A stretch of 64,000 nt of DNA from Wenyingzhuangia sp. 2_MG-2023 (GTDB lineage Bacteria > Bacteroidota > Bacteroidia > Flavobacteriales > Flavobacteriaceae): the NCBI RefSeq assembly GCF_030548295.1, contig NZ_JAUOSB010000005.1:1-64000 (forward strand), in the 5' to 3' direction. The notes beneath the pieces were generated by a model that worked only from the letters and a program-made list of their open reading frames with translations, was not told the origin of the DNA and ran no database searches. A program made the translations under genes and the position numbers. This document shows positions 43,048-51,900 of the stretch, piece after piece (the stretch's first letter is position 1; the number at the start of each line of letters is the position of its first letter).

Positions 43048-45189
43048 TTATTGAATGATGATTTTTTTAGTAAAAAAGCCTGAAGCAGCTGTTATTTTAA
43101 TAATGTAGACTCCGCTAGAGAGTGTCCCCACATCAATCTTAGTTTTTAAACCTGAGCTTTTTTGAACCAATTGACCAGCTGTACTACTGTATATAGCAAA
43201 CTCTAAATTACTATTTTTAAATCCATTAGAATAAGCAATATTTACAATACCATCATTTATGACTGTTGGGTAAATCAAAATATTCGTAGCAATAGAATTT
43301 TTATCAGAAGATAGTTGCTCTCCTTGCTCGTACACTTCTTGAGTATAAGCTACAGGAGATTCATGATCACGATACATGTTTCCTGAGCTACTCAAGGTTA
43401 TAGGGTTACGCACAGACATTAAAGAATAGATAGGTTTGTCTGGTTGCCATGTAAAAACAGCATATCTCTCTACAAAACTAGCATCATCTAACATGTTAAT
43501 ATAAGATTCTAGACCATCAGAAGCTGCTTCATTAGAAGCTGGTTGAGCTGTCCAAGTTGCTCCGTAGTTAAATTCTTTAATCCAAATAGGAAGTCCCCAT
43601 TTATCATGAATAGCTTTTAGCCAATTATAGAAAGCCGTTGGACTTGTTTTTTTATAATAATGAACAACTATATAATCTACACGCAAACCATTTTCTACAG
43701 CCTTGGCCATAAATTCATTTCTCCATGTGGCTCCTCTACTACCATCTGTTACTGCTGGAGATCCTAGTCTTAAACCAGAAGCTAGTAATTCTGGATATTT
43801 TTCAATAGCTCTATCTACAGTCATATTAGATTGATCTTCATTATCAGGTTCATTAAAAGCCATATAATGGGTAAGATCCATTCTTTCTCCTAAACTAATT
43901 GCTTTAGTTACAGAACCACCACCCCATTGGTTAGGTACAAATTCTGAATCCCCTATATATTCTCCTGTTGTTCCCCAATTATAATTCCATGAAGTATTGA
44001 GTGAAGCTACTACATCATCCCCTTTAGCTCCAATTCCTTTTTTACGAATGTTACTCCATGGAGATACACGAATAAAAGAAATTTTATTTTGTAAATTTTC
44101 TGGCAGATTGATTTCTAAATCATTATCCTGAGCAATATAAACCTTACTCACTCCTAATCCGTTGATATCTTCTGCAAAAGTTGCCATGTATCCTTTTTCT
44201 AACGTGAAAGAAACAGCCCAATCTTCGTAGGCTCCTAAACCTCCGTTATAGTAACCACAATATACTTTGTGCTCTTCTCCTGAAAAACCTAATCCAGAAT
44301 ACAGCTTAAGAACTGGATTGTTAACTCTTGTGTTTTCAAATGTAGTTTTGGCTAGTATAAAGTAAGAATATGACTGATCTATTTCAGAAGTACTAGCTTC
44401 ACAATTTGTTAAAAATGTTTGGGCATTGTTTACTGCGCTTTCAAAAACATCATAAGCAGATTGGGGGTATTGATTGTAAACATCTCCAATAATAGCTGTA
44501 CTTAATATTGTTTCTGATGCAGTTACCAATTTTGTGAAATCTAAGCGATTTTGAGATGTACTAATTAAGGAAATATTGTCAAAAAAGAACCTTCCTTCAT
44601 TATTATACATGTATTGTAATTCAATGTCAATTTTTGCAACATCTTGAGCCGTTTCTAAAAAAGGAACGTTAGCCGCCATTAAATTCCCTTCATTGTACAT
44701 GTTTATTTGTTGATTGGCAAAATCAACATCCATAGCAATAGAATACACAGTGTTTGATGCATAATTACCAGGTATCAAACTACCTATAAATTCAGAAGGT
44801 TCACCACCATCCATATTGCTTGCATAAACTATGTTCTTTTTACCACTTGAACCAAAAGATAAACTAGCAAGATGTGTTCCTGTTGATGAAATTAAACTCA
44901 TCGTACAGTTTACATAATTACGTGTACTAGATACATCAAAAGCATATGAAAAGTTATCTGTTACTGCCGTAAATGTTCTATAGACTGAAGGCTTTAAAGT
45001 ATTGTGATCTAATTTAAGATTTCCATCATCAATAGTCACTCGACCAGAGGTATTGTATTCTGTCCATTCTGTAGGTAAACTTCCAGACACATCAAAAATA
45101 TCATTAATTATACTACCGCATGGAGCGGTTTGAGCATAATAATGAAGGGTAAATAAAAGTGTGATAATAAAGGTAATTTTTACTCTCAT
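43048..45189 (-). CDS. T9SS GH128-like glycoside hydrolase with N-terminal binding module
   Basis: 713 aa with signal peptide ending near YYAQ (20). Residues about 24-210 are a beta-sandwich (WTEYNTSGRVTIDDGNLKL, FFFDNISLIST), 215-290 a helical FIVAR-like segment. Both are shared with the 980-aa esterase of this PUL. Residues about 293-380 look like a beta/gamma-crystallin fold (KLYSGLGFSGEEHKVYCG). The catalytic domain is GH128-type (asl1-like core): SWNYNWG (400-406), MAFNEPDNEDQSNMTVD with acid/base Glu447, RLGSPAVT, DYIVVHYY, and PIWIKEF with nucleophile Glu539. The T9SS tail ends it. Known GH128 members cut beta-1,3-glucan. That activity in a PUL rich in fucosidases and sulfatases is unexpected. 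Confidence 0.85.
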   Translation of the reverse strand: MRVKITFIITLLFTLHYYAQTAPCGSIINDIFDVSGSLPTEWTEYNTSGRVTIDDGNLKLDHNTLKPSVYRTFTAVTDNFSYAFDVSSTRNYVNCTMSLISSTGTHLASLSFGSSGKKNIVYASNMDGGEPSEFIGSLIPGNYASNTVYSIAMDVDFANQQINMYNEGNLMAANVPFLETAQDVAKIDIELQYMYNNEGRFFFDNISLISTSQNRLDFTKLVTASETILSTAIIGDVYNQYPQSAYDVFESAVNNAQTFLTNCEASTSEIDQSYSYFILAKTTFENTRVNNPVLKLYSGLGFSGEEHKVYCGYYNGGLGAYEDWAVSFTLEKGYMATFAEDINGLGVSKVYIAQDNDLEINLPENLQNKISFIRVSPWSNIRKKGIGAKGDDVVASLNTSWNYNWGTTGEYIGDSEFVPNQWGGGSVTKAISLGERMDLTHYMAFNEPDNEDQSNMTVDRAIEKYPELLASGLRLGSPAVTDGSRGATWRNEFMAKAVENGLRVDYIVVHYYKKTSPTAFYNWLKAIHDKWGLPIWIKEFNYGATWTAQPASNEAASDGLESYINMLDDASFVERYAVFTWQPDKPIYSLMSVRNPITLSSSGNMYRDHESPVAYTQEVYEQGEQLSSDKNSIATNILIYPTVINDGIVNIAYSNGFKNSNLEFAIYSSTAGQLVQKSSGLKTKIDVGTLSSGVYIIKITAASGFFTKKIIIQ

Positions 45190-45308
45190 ATATTTTAGTT
45201 TTTAGAAAAGTTGTTTAAGTTATTTGTCATAAAAATGAAGTAATCATTTTTATGATATGTTTTAAGTACGTTTTTTACATAAAAAATGGTTTTTATTTGT
45301 GAGTAATT

Positions 45309-45316
45309 CAAAACTA
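45309..45316 (-). promoter_or_regulatory. Promoter element of the GH128/GH172 pair
   Basis: On the minus strand TAGTTTTG, identical to the -7 element of the PUL-A promoter (28067-28074). No TTTG at 19 bp upstream, so transcription may depend on an activator. Confidence 0.4.
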
Positions 45317-45383
45317 CAGAACAAGAGTCTTTTAGAATTCTCACTTTAGCGTTATAAATGTTGCAGTTATACCTATGCACTAC

Positions 45384-45404
45384 ACAAAATCAGCTTGATT
45401 TTGT
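45384..45404. promoter_or_regulatory. Candidate operator: 9-bp inverted repeat
   Basis: ACAAAATCA (45384-45392), spacer GCT, TGATTTTGT (45396-45404): a perfect inverted repeat about 70-90 bp upstream of the candidate promoter element, in a position suited to an activator. Confidence 0.4.
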
Positions 45405-45514
45405 ACAATCTGTATATATATTCCAAAAAATCTAATTTTTTATGACTTTTAACGAGATTGAGACAATTCTATATTATTAAGAATGTAGAAAATAATATAG
45501 TATTCATATCACAT

Positions 45515-45545
45515 AAAAAAGGCAGGTTGTACAACCTGCCTTTTT
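45515..45545 (-). terminator. Terminator of the PUL-B GH29 gene
   Basis: Self-complementary AGGCAGGTTGT / ACAACCTGCCT with A and T tracts on both sides (45515-45545), 56 bp past the stop of the GH29 gene ending at 45601. Strong and bidirectional. Confidence 0.9.
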
Positions 45546-45600
45546 CTAATTTATTCTAACATTTGGTTTTAAACCACATTATGTTTTGACTAGATAGTCG

Positions 45601-46974
45601 TTAGTTTAAAACAATTTCTATCACAGGAATTTCAATATTTGGTTTTACCACGGGTAATTGTAAATTGATATCATTTTCTCCCAAACCACCACCTGCTCCA
45701 GGTCCAAAACCATGAGGTTTTGTAATTTTAATTTCCGAGGCATCGTGCAAGAACTGTATGTATTTTATTTTTCCTTTCATTCCTTTTAACGTAAAGTTTT
45801 GTATAGGATAATCTAATAAATGTATATAAAGTCTCTTTGTTTCTTCATTGTAAGTAAACAAAGAGTTTTCTGGAACCTCAAAATCTTGCGGAGCTTGTGT
45901 ACAACCATAGATAGATCTCGAATTGTATTTCATCCAATCTCCCATTTTTAACAAAGCACTTTCTGCTCTGTAATCAATTTCACCTCTACCCGTTGGGCCT
46001 ACATTTAACAAAACATTCCCTCCTTTACTTACAGTTTCAATTAACAAGACCAACAATTGTTTGTTATTTTTCCAAGACATTTCATCTCGGTAATACCCCC
46101 AAGAACCACTAAAGGTTTGACAAGTTTCCCATGGAATTTTTTCACCATTATACGTAGGCCATTCATTTACTTTAAACTGTTCTGGTGTAGTAAAGTCCCA
46201 TCCTCCTTCATACTCTTCTATATCTAAACGATCATTAACAATAATTTCAGGCTGAAGTTTGCGAATCAATTTCATCAACGCTACAGAATCCCAGTCATCT
46301 TTACCTTTCCCGTGTTTGCCAGGAAAAGAAAAGTCCATCCAAAGCATGTCTACTTTTCCATAATTAGTTAAAATTTCAGTTACTTGATTTTTTAAATATT
46401 TACGGTATTTTCCCATGTCACGTCCTTTGTTTAGCTCTTTGTATTGCTTTTCATTTTTAGGTGCTTTTGGGTGAATTCTATCAATAGTATAATCTGGATG
46501 ATGCCAATCTATAATAGAATAATAAAATCCTATTTTAAGGCCTTCAGCTCTAAAAGCTTCCACCCATTCTTTAAGCGCATCTTTACCGTAAGGAGTATTG
46601 GTTACTTTGTATTCGGTGTATTCAGAGTCAAACAAAGTAAACCCTTCATGATGTTTTGTGGTAATTACTGCATATTTCATTCCCGCAGCTTTGGCTAGTT
46701 TTGCCCATTCTTGAGGATTGTATAGATCAGGATTAAAGTTGTCAAAATATTTCTGATATTTTTCATCAGTCATTTTCTCATTTTTCTTAACTTTTTCATG
46801 TCTTCCGGCCAAGGAATAGGTTCCCCAATGCACAAACATTCCAAAACGGTCATTAGTCCACCAAGCTAACCGTTCTTTTTTTTCTTGTTCGGTTTCGTTC
46901 CATATTTTTTTCTGTTGTGCTTTTAAACTAAAAAAACTAAGGCATAATATGCAAAAAACAACTATTTTTTTCAT
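45601..46974 (-). CDS. GH29 alpha-L-fucosidase
   Basis: 457 aa with signal peptide (MKKIVVFCILCLSFFSLKAQ). Motifs: RFGMFVHWGTYSLAGRHE (43-60), MKYAVITTKHHEGFTLFDS (99-117), LKIGFYYSIIDWHHPD (146-161) and VDMLWMDFSF (208-217), with nucleophile Asp214. Then come GSWGYYRDE and GGNVLLNVGPTGRGEID. The C-terminus is a short beta-sandwich interrupted by a glycine-rich loop (GFGPGAGGGLGEND). It differs from the PUL-A copies in lacking a lipobox, so it should be a soluble periplasmic enzyme. It follows the 980-aa esterase gene by 20 bp and ends at a strong terminator. Confidence 0.93.
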   Translation of the reverse strand: MKKIVVFCILCLSFFSLKAQQKKIWNETEQEKKERLAWWTNDRFGMFVHWGTYSLAGRHEKVKKNEKMTDEKYQKYFDNFNPDLYNPQEWAKLAKAAGMKYAVITTKHHEGFTLFDSEYTEYKVTNTPYGKDALKEWVEAFRAEGLKIGFYYSIIDWHHPDYTIDRIHPKAPKNEKQYKELNKGRDMGKYRKYLKNQVTEILTNYGKVDMLWMDFSFPGKHGKGKDDWDSVALMKLIRKLQPEIIVNDRLDIEEYEGGWDFTTPEQFKVNEWPTYNGEKIPWETCQTFSGSWGYYRDEMSWKNNKQLLVLLIETVSKGGNVLLNVGPTGRGEIDYRAESALLKMGDWMKYNSRSIYGCTQAPQDFEVPENSLFTYNEETKRLYIHLLDYPIQNFTLKGMKGKIKYIQFLHDASEIKITKPHGFGPGAGGGLGENDINLQLPVVKPNIEIPVIEIVLN

Positions 46975-46994
46975 GTTTTTTTTATTGATATTTA

Positions 46995-49937
46995 TTATTG
47001 AATGATAATTTTTTGTGTTTCAGCAATAGAGTTAATTACTAATTTTAGAATGTAACCTCCCTTTTTATAATTTTTCGTATTGATGTACAATTGGTTAGAC
47101 TCATCCTTTGGTTGCATTGTTGATGTTAATACAACTTGCCCTAATAAGTTTATTATTTGAACTTCTACTTCTTTGTTCTTAAAGTTAGAATTTAAAAAAA
47201 TATTCAAAAAATCTCCTTGTTGCACAGGGTTTGGATAGGCTATTAATTTTCCTTTCTTATAAAGCGTTTCTACACTTAAACTCTCTTCAGCTGTTAGTGT
47301 TTTAGACATAAAATTTACCATTTCAATCAAAACATCTTCATAAGCAGATTTCCCTTTATTAAAAAAGGCATGTACTTCTCCAGGATAAATTACCGTTTCA
47401 GCACTACCACCATGGCTATTAATAGCATCAGCAAATAGAGTGCTTTGAGTATATGATATGGTCGTATCTGCATCACCGTGCATCATAATAGTTGCAGGTG
47501 GAGTACTACTTAATTGAAAAATTGGAGAATTAGCTTCTTCACTAGGCACATTTTGCTTATATGAATTTCCTGTACCAAAATCACCTGCATCGTTTACAAA
47601 ATCATAAATTCCGTTAAATCCTATAAACCCTATGACATTAGCAAGTCTTTGTGAAGATAGTGCTGCTAAAGGAGTTCCTGCAGATCCTCCACTAAAAAAC
47701 ACTTTTGTCATGTCAAAATTATAAGTATCAGCATTGTCTAAAGCCCATTGGTAAGCTGTTGCTACATCTTCCATTGCTAAAGTAAAAGTACCACTAGAAC
47801 CAGAACATCTATATCCAATCCCTAAAGTTGCTATTCCTAAGTTTTCGGCTAAATATTCTCCATGGGGAGAAAAATCCCCTGCTGAAGCAGCTACTGTTCC
47901 TCCAGACCAACCTCCACCATGTATCCAAAAATGCACAGGCACTTTATGCTCTCTATGAGTAGGTAAATTCATTTTTAAACCTAAAGTGTGCCCTACTTGT
48001 GGAAAATCTACGGTAGCTATTGATGTGAAAACAATGTTTTCTGACTCACCATAATTTTTATCCGTTTCTACTATATAATTGTATGTAGTTCCTTTTGATG
48101 TATCAATTGATACACCATCTGTAGAAGTAAGTTCTTCTTCTATTTTTACAGTAACTAATGCGTTGTGTGGCCAGTTTTCTGAAGGGGTAAAAGTAAGGGT
48201 GTTAGAGGGAGATAAAACCCAATTTCCTGCTACTTCAGTTTCATTTTTATCAATGTATATTTTTGGAAAAACAGAACTTGATTCTATAGCTTGGTCACAA
48301 ACAACTGTAATGTTTGAGTTTACAGACAAATTGGTTCGTTCAGAAGGCAATGTTTCTGTTACCGAAAACTCTCCCTTAACTAATTCAGGGTATTCTGTAG
48401 ATAATCTGGTAAACTCATTTTTAAAATCAATTGTAGTTAGTGTTTCTTTATACAAAGATAATTCTACAACTTCTGTATGATCGTACGTTTTTGGTCCATG
48501 AATATCATCAAAAAGATTTAATTGGAAATTTGCATTATTTTGTAAAATGGCAGCACTAAGAGTTCCTTCTTTTATTATAGGTGAACTGCTATCAAAGTAT
48601 GTATAATTTCCTGAGGCATCCATAGAGAACCCAATAAAGAAATAGCCATCTCCAGGAATAGAACCTAAGGTTACAATTTTTAATCCAGGAGTACCATATT
48701 GAAGTTTTACACTACCATCTGTTAGTTTTACGATTCTTATCCCTGAAATTTTATCCCAAGCACCATCAATATCATAATTCCCTATTAACGAAGCTATTCT
48801 ATTTGTTGGATTTGCTTTTCCTACATAAAAAAAACTAAAAGTATTATCAGACACAGCAGTATTTGTTCCCTCAAGTTCTAGATAGGAACCTTCTTTATTA
48901 AACCCAACAGTTACTTTTCCCGGATATGTTTCTTGTAATTGTTCCCCTCCTAGAGAACTATTACTTTGTGTTGCATCTCCATATCCATCTATTTGATTTT
49001 CCCAACGGATAACAGATCCTAATTCATCCTCAATAATTCCTATATTATTTTTTAAAGAAAAAATTAAACTTGTTATTCTTGCTTCAGTAAACTCTTCTTG
49101 AGCAGTATGAAGATTTGCAATAGCACTATCTATTGTATTAGAATCAGATTCGCAATTGGTCAATATAAAATTTGTATTGTCAATTGCTTGTTGAAAAACA
49201 TCAATAGCAGTTTGTGGATATTCATTGTATTCATTGCCAATGCTTGCTGAATAAATTAATGATTCGGCATTTGTAACATCGGTGGTTAAAAGCAAACGAT
49301 TTTCATCACCTTTGACTAGAGATAAATTGTCAAAATAGAATTGTCCGTTGTTACTATACATATAAATAGATTGAATGTCAATTTTAGCAATATCTTTAAC
49401 GTTTTCTAAAAAAGGAATGTCCGCTCCCATCAATTCTCCATTAATATAAAAACTTACTTTTTTTAACGTAAAATCAATTTTGGTAGAAATTGTATAATTT
49501 GTGTTGGTTTCAAGACTCAGTCCAGATACTCCTGATGTAAAATTACTAGGAACTCCCGCTGACATAGTTGTTGCATACTTTATAGAAGCTGTTTTAACAC
49601 CTACCGCTATACTAGATAAATATTTTCCCGTTGATGATATTAAATGTATTTGACAATTTACTGAATTACGAGAAGTAGCAACATCAAACGAAAAAACTGA
49701 ATTACTCGCTACAGGGCTAAAAGTATGGTAAGCAGAAGGCTTTGTTGTATTGTGATTAAATTTTAGTTTTCCTGTTTCTACAGTAACCCGTCCAAAAGTG
49801 TTATATTCTACCCAACCATTAGATGAAATAGTCCCATCATCAAAGGTGTTGTTAACTATTTCACCACAAGAATTAGATTGAGAAAAACTAGTTACAGTAA
49901 AAATTAACGCTATTAAATAAAGTAATTGGGTTTTCAT
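46995..49937 (-). CDS. T9SS modular alpha/beta-hydrolase esterase
   Basis: 980 aa with signal peptide ending near TSFSQ (20). Order: beta-sandwich (about 24-210, GWVEYNTFGRVTVETGKLKF, QFYFDNLSLVKG), FIVAR-like helical segment (215-290), a LamG/concanavalin-like domain (about 295-500), a Big_5-type Ig domain (about 525-625, SNTLTFTPSENWPHNALVTV), then an esterase with oxyanion HGGGWSGG at His673, nucleophile elbow GGSAG at Ser752, Asp in HGDADTTI and His in GEVHAFF. A T9SS tail closes it (AYPNPVQQGDFLNIFL). The first two domains match the GH128-like protein. It probably removes acyl groups from the polymer at the cell surface, with several binding modules to hold it there. Confidence 0.83.
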   Translation of the reverse strand: MKTQLLYLIALIFTVTSFSQSNSCGEIVNNTFDDGTISSNGWVEYNTFGRVTVETGKLKFNHNTTKPSAYHTFSPVASNSVFSFDVATSRNSVNCQIHLISSTGKYLSSIAVGVKTASIKYATTMSAGVPSNFTSGVSGLSLETNTNYTISTKIDFTLKKVSFYINGELMGADIPFLENVKDIAKIDIQSIYMYSNNGQFYFDNLSLVKGDENRLLLTTDVTNAESLIYSASIGNEYNEYPQTAIDVFQQAIDNTNFILTNCESDSNTIDSAIANLHTAQEEFTEARITSLIFSLKNNIGIIEDELGSVIRWENQIDGYGDATQSNSSLGGEQLQETYPGKVTVGFNKEGSYLELEGTNTAVSDNTFSFFYVGKANPTNRIASLIGNYDIDGAWDKISGIRIVKLTDGSVKLQYGTPGLKIVTLGSIPGDGYFFIGFSMDASGNYTYFDSSSPIIKEGTLSAAILQNNANFQLNLFDDIHGPKTYDHTEVVELSLYKETLTTIDFKNEFTRLSTEYPELVKGEFSVTETLPSERTNLSVNSNITVVCDQAIESSSVFPKIYIDKNETEVAGNWVLSPSNTLTFTPSENWPHNALVTVKIEEELTSTDGVSIDTSKGTTYNYIVETDKNYGESENIVFTSIATVDFPQVGHTLGLKMNLPTHREHKVPVHFWIHGGGWSGGTVAASAGDFSPHGEYLAENLGIATLGIGYRCSGSSGTFTLAMEDVATAYQWALDNADTYNFDMTKVFFSGGSAGTPLAALSSQRLANVIGFIGFNGIYDFVNDAGDFGTGNSYKQNVPSEEANSPIFQLSSTPPATIMMHGDADTTISYTQSTLFADAINSHGGSAETVIYPGEVHAFFNKGKSAYEDVLIEMVNFMSKTLTAEESLSVETLYKKGKLIAYPNPVQQGDFLNIFLNSNFKNKEVEVQIINLLGQVVLTSTMQPKDESNQLYINTKNYKKGGYILKLVINSIAETQKIIIQ

Positions 49938-49972
49938 TCGTTTTTGATTTAATGTTGTATTCTAGTGTAAGC

Positions 49973-51412
49973 TTAATTATTAGCACGTTTTTTTAATGCA
50001 ATAGCTCTTGTTGTTAAAGGAAATTCTGAATGTTCTGTTCTAACTGTTTTTAAAAGCGTCAACATTTCTTTTAACTTTTTTGACTCTTGTAAAGCAAGAT
50101 TTTTAGTTTCTCCCATATCTGTAGAAAGATTATACAATTCAGGTTCTCCTTCTAGTTTCCAGACTAATTTCCAATCGTTTTTACGAATGGCTTGAATAGG
50201 TCCTTGACGTTCGTTAAACTCCCAATATAGATAATCGTGTTTTTGTTGTTGTTGTGCTTTCCCAAACAATTCTGGCACTAATGAAATTCCATTAATATCT
50301 TTGTTTGTTGGCTGTACACCAACCAATTCACAAGCAGTAGGTAAAAAATCCCAAAAAGCAGAAATATGATCACTTTTAGAACCTGGGGTAATTTTACCTG
50401 GGTATTTTACAATAAATGGAATACGAATTCCCCCTTCATACAAATCTCTTTTCCCTCCTTTTAAGTCTCCATTGCTGTTAAAAAAACGATCCTTTTTTTC
50501 ATATTCGGGACCATTGTCACTTGTAAAAACAACAAGTGTATTGTCTTCTATTCCCAATTCTTTTAACTTATCAAACAAGCGTCCCAGATCTCTATCCATT
50601 CGAGAAATCATTCCAGCATAAGTAGTGTTTCCTTCTTCATCATTCTTATAATGTCCTTTCGTATTCATTTTACGTTTTGGCCAACCTAATTTCAAATAAG
50701 GTTCTTTAGACTCTTCGGGAACTGTTAATTCTAAATGAGGAATCGTTAATGCCAAATACAGAAAAAACGGATTGTCCTTTTCTCTTTCTACATAACTTAA
50801 AGCATCGTTTACAAAAACATCATGTGTGTATTTACCTTGTTTTAGAGTAAAATTGTTTTCTTTTAACATTAATGGATCTTCATTTCTGTACAATGTATCC
50901 CAATAATAATGATGTGCATGACCGTGTTTTTTATACCCTAAAAAATAATCAAAACCATGTTCAGAGGGCATATTTCCTTTTGTATCACCTTCTGAAAGTC
51001 CCCATTTACCAATTACAGCCGTTTTGTAACCTACTTTTTTAAGCTCTGTAGCAACTGTTATTTCATTTCGTTTGAGGTTTACAGGATTACCACTTTCTGT
51101 CCAAACAGGGTTCCCTCTAACACTCGCATGACCTTGATCATACCCTGTTAACAAACTAGCACGAGATGGCATACACACAGTAGATCCTGCATAATGATTG
51201 GTAAAAATTATACCTTCAGCAGCCATTTTATCTAAATTTGGAGTTTTTATTTTGGTCTGACCATAACAGCCTAAATCTGCATAACCTAAATCATCAGCCA
51301 TAATAAAAATAATGTTTGGCCTTTTTGGGTCTTTTAGAATTTTATCAGCCTTACAGTTGAAAAAATATAAGAGCGAAATTACCAAGATGTAATATTTTTT
51401 AATGGATATCAT
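49973..51412 (-). CDS. S1-family sulfatase, CMPSR type
   Basis: 479 aa. The N-terminus (MISIKKYYILVISLLYFFNC) is a signal peptide; the Cys20 context FFNC is a poor lipobox, so lipidation is uncertain. Motifs: PNIIFIMADDLGYADLGCYG (32-51), C-M-P-S-R at Cys80 followed by ASLLTGYDQGHASVRGN, GKWGLSEGDTKG, and LVVFTSDNGPEYEKK. The usual GKWH is GKWG here. It is the only sulfatase of PUL-B and is transcribed 35 bp before the 980-aa esterase gene. Confidence 0.93.
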   Translation of the reverse strand: MISIKKYYILVISLLYFFNCKADKILKDPKRPNIIFIMADDLGYADLGCYGQTKIKTPNLDKMAAEGIIFTNHYAGSTVCMPSRASLLTGYDQGHASVRGNPVWTESGNPVNLKRNEITVATELKKVGYKTAVIGKWGLSEGDTKGNMPSEHGFDYFLGYKKHGHAHHYYWDTLYRNEDPLMLKENNFTLKQGKYTHDVFVNDALSYVEREKDNPFFLYLALTIPHLELTVPEESKEPYLKLGWPKRKMNTKGHYKNDEEGNTTYAGMISRMDRDLGRLFDKLKELGIEDNTLVVFTSDNGPEYEKKDRFFNSNGDLKGGKRDLYEGGIRIPFIVKYPGKITPGSKSDHISAFWDFLPTACELVGVQPTNKDINGISLVPELFGKAQQQQKHDYLYWEFNERQGPIQAIRKNDWKLVWKLEGEPELYNLSTDMGETKNLALQESKKLKEMLTLLKTVRTEHSEFPLTTRAIALKKRANN

Positions 51413-51900
51413 TTTTGTTTTAATTAAGTGGATCTGTAAATGCTTTTTAGTTCTTTAACAAGAATTATTTACCTCATGTTGTAAACCCCATACTTTAAAA
51501 TAATTTATCTATAGAAGTATACCTAATAGTACTGTCTTACCTACGAATTTAATGTATCAAAGTATTTTAAAATTCTCAATTAATGGGGCAGAATGTTACT
51601 TATTCCTACAAACACCCCAATAAAACAAATGAATAACGCTTTACCTAAATGTGTTTTAAGTAAAGCGTTGTAATTACTTTTTCAATAAAAAAGAAGCACA
51701 TGGTGTGTTGTTTGCTTTGTTTTAGTTTGGTATCGTCATAATTTACAAGTAAAATAATTGATGAATTAGGTTGTATACTTTTTAAGTAATTGCATTAACT
51801 CTTAGTTTCCCTTTTGTATTTATCAATTTCAGTTCCGTTGTTGAATACAGATTGAAAACCTCTTACGCCCCGCTCTTCTGTTTATGGTATTAATTCTAAA
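51413..51900. other. Intergenic region of 488 bp upstream of the PUL-B sulfatase
   Basis: No gene can be supported. A hairpin of AACGCTTTAC (51635-51644) with GTAAAGCGTT (51660-51669) is a possible end for the GH30-like transcript, though without a T-tract on the minus strand. A short minus-strand open stretch at 51795-51881 reads TEERGVRGFQSVFNNGTEI then DKYKRETKS before a stop. It has no start codon, is richer in G+C than its surroundings, and could be the eroded C-terminus of a lost gene; I do not recognise it. Confidence 0.45.
51635..51669 (-). terminator. Hairpin downstream of the GH30-like gene
   Basis: 10-bp perfect stem (51635-51644 with 51660-51669), 15-nt loop, about 230 bp past the stop at 51901. 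No T-tract; weak terminator or mRNA stabiliser. Confidence 0.4.

Larger units (their letters stand above)
45190..45600. other. Intergenic region of 411 bp with promoter and operator candidates
   Basis: No supportable gene. It contains, in order, a -7-type element (45309-45316), a 9-bp inverted repeat (45384-45404) and a strong bidirectional terminator (45515-45545), so the GH128/GH172 pair probably has its own transcript. Confidence 0.6.

Noticed and set aside
45195-45380. 61-codon minus-strand frame in the intergenic region before the GH128-like gene
   Set aside because: No motif or signal sequence; overlaps the promoter candidate and reads as random AT-rich translation.
48079-48480. 133-codon plus-strand open frame
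   Set aside because: Opposite the Ig and linker region of the 980-aa esterase; no motif and no ribosome binding site.
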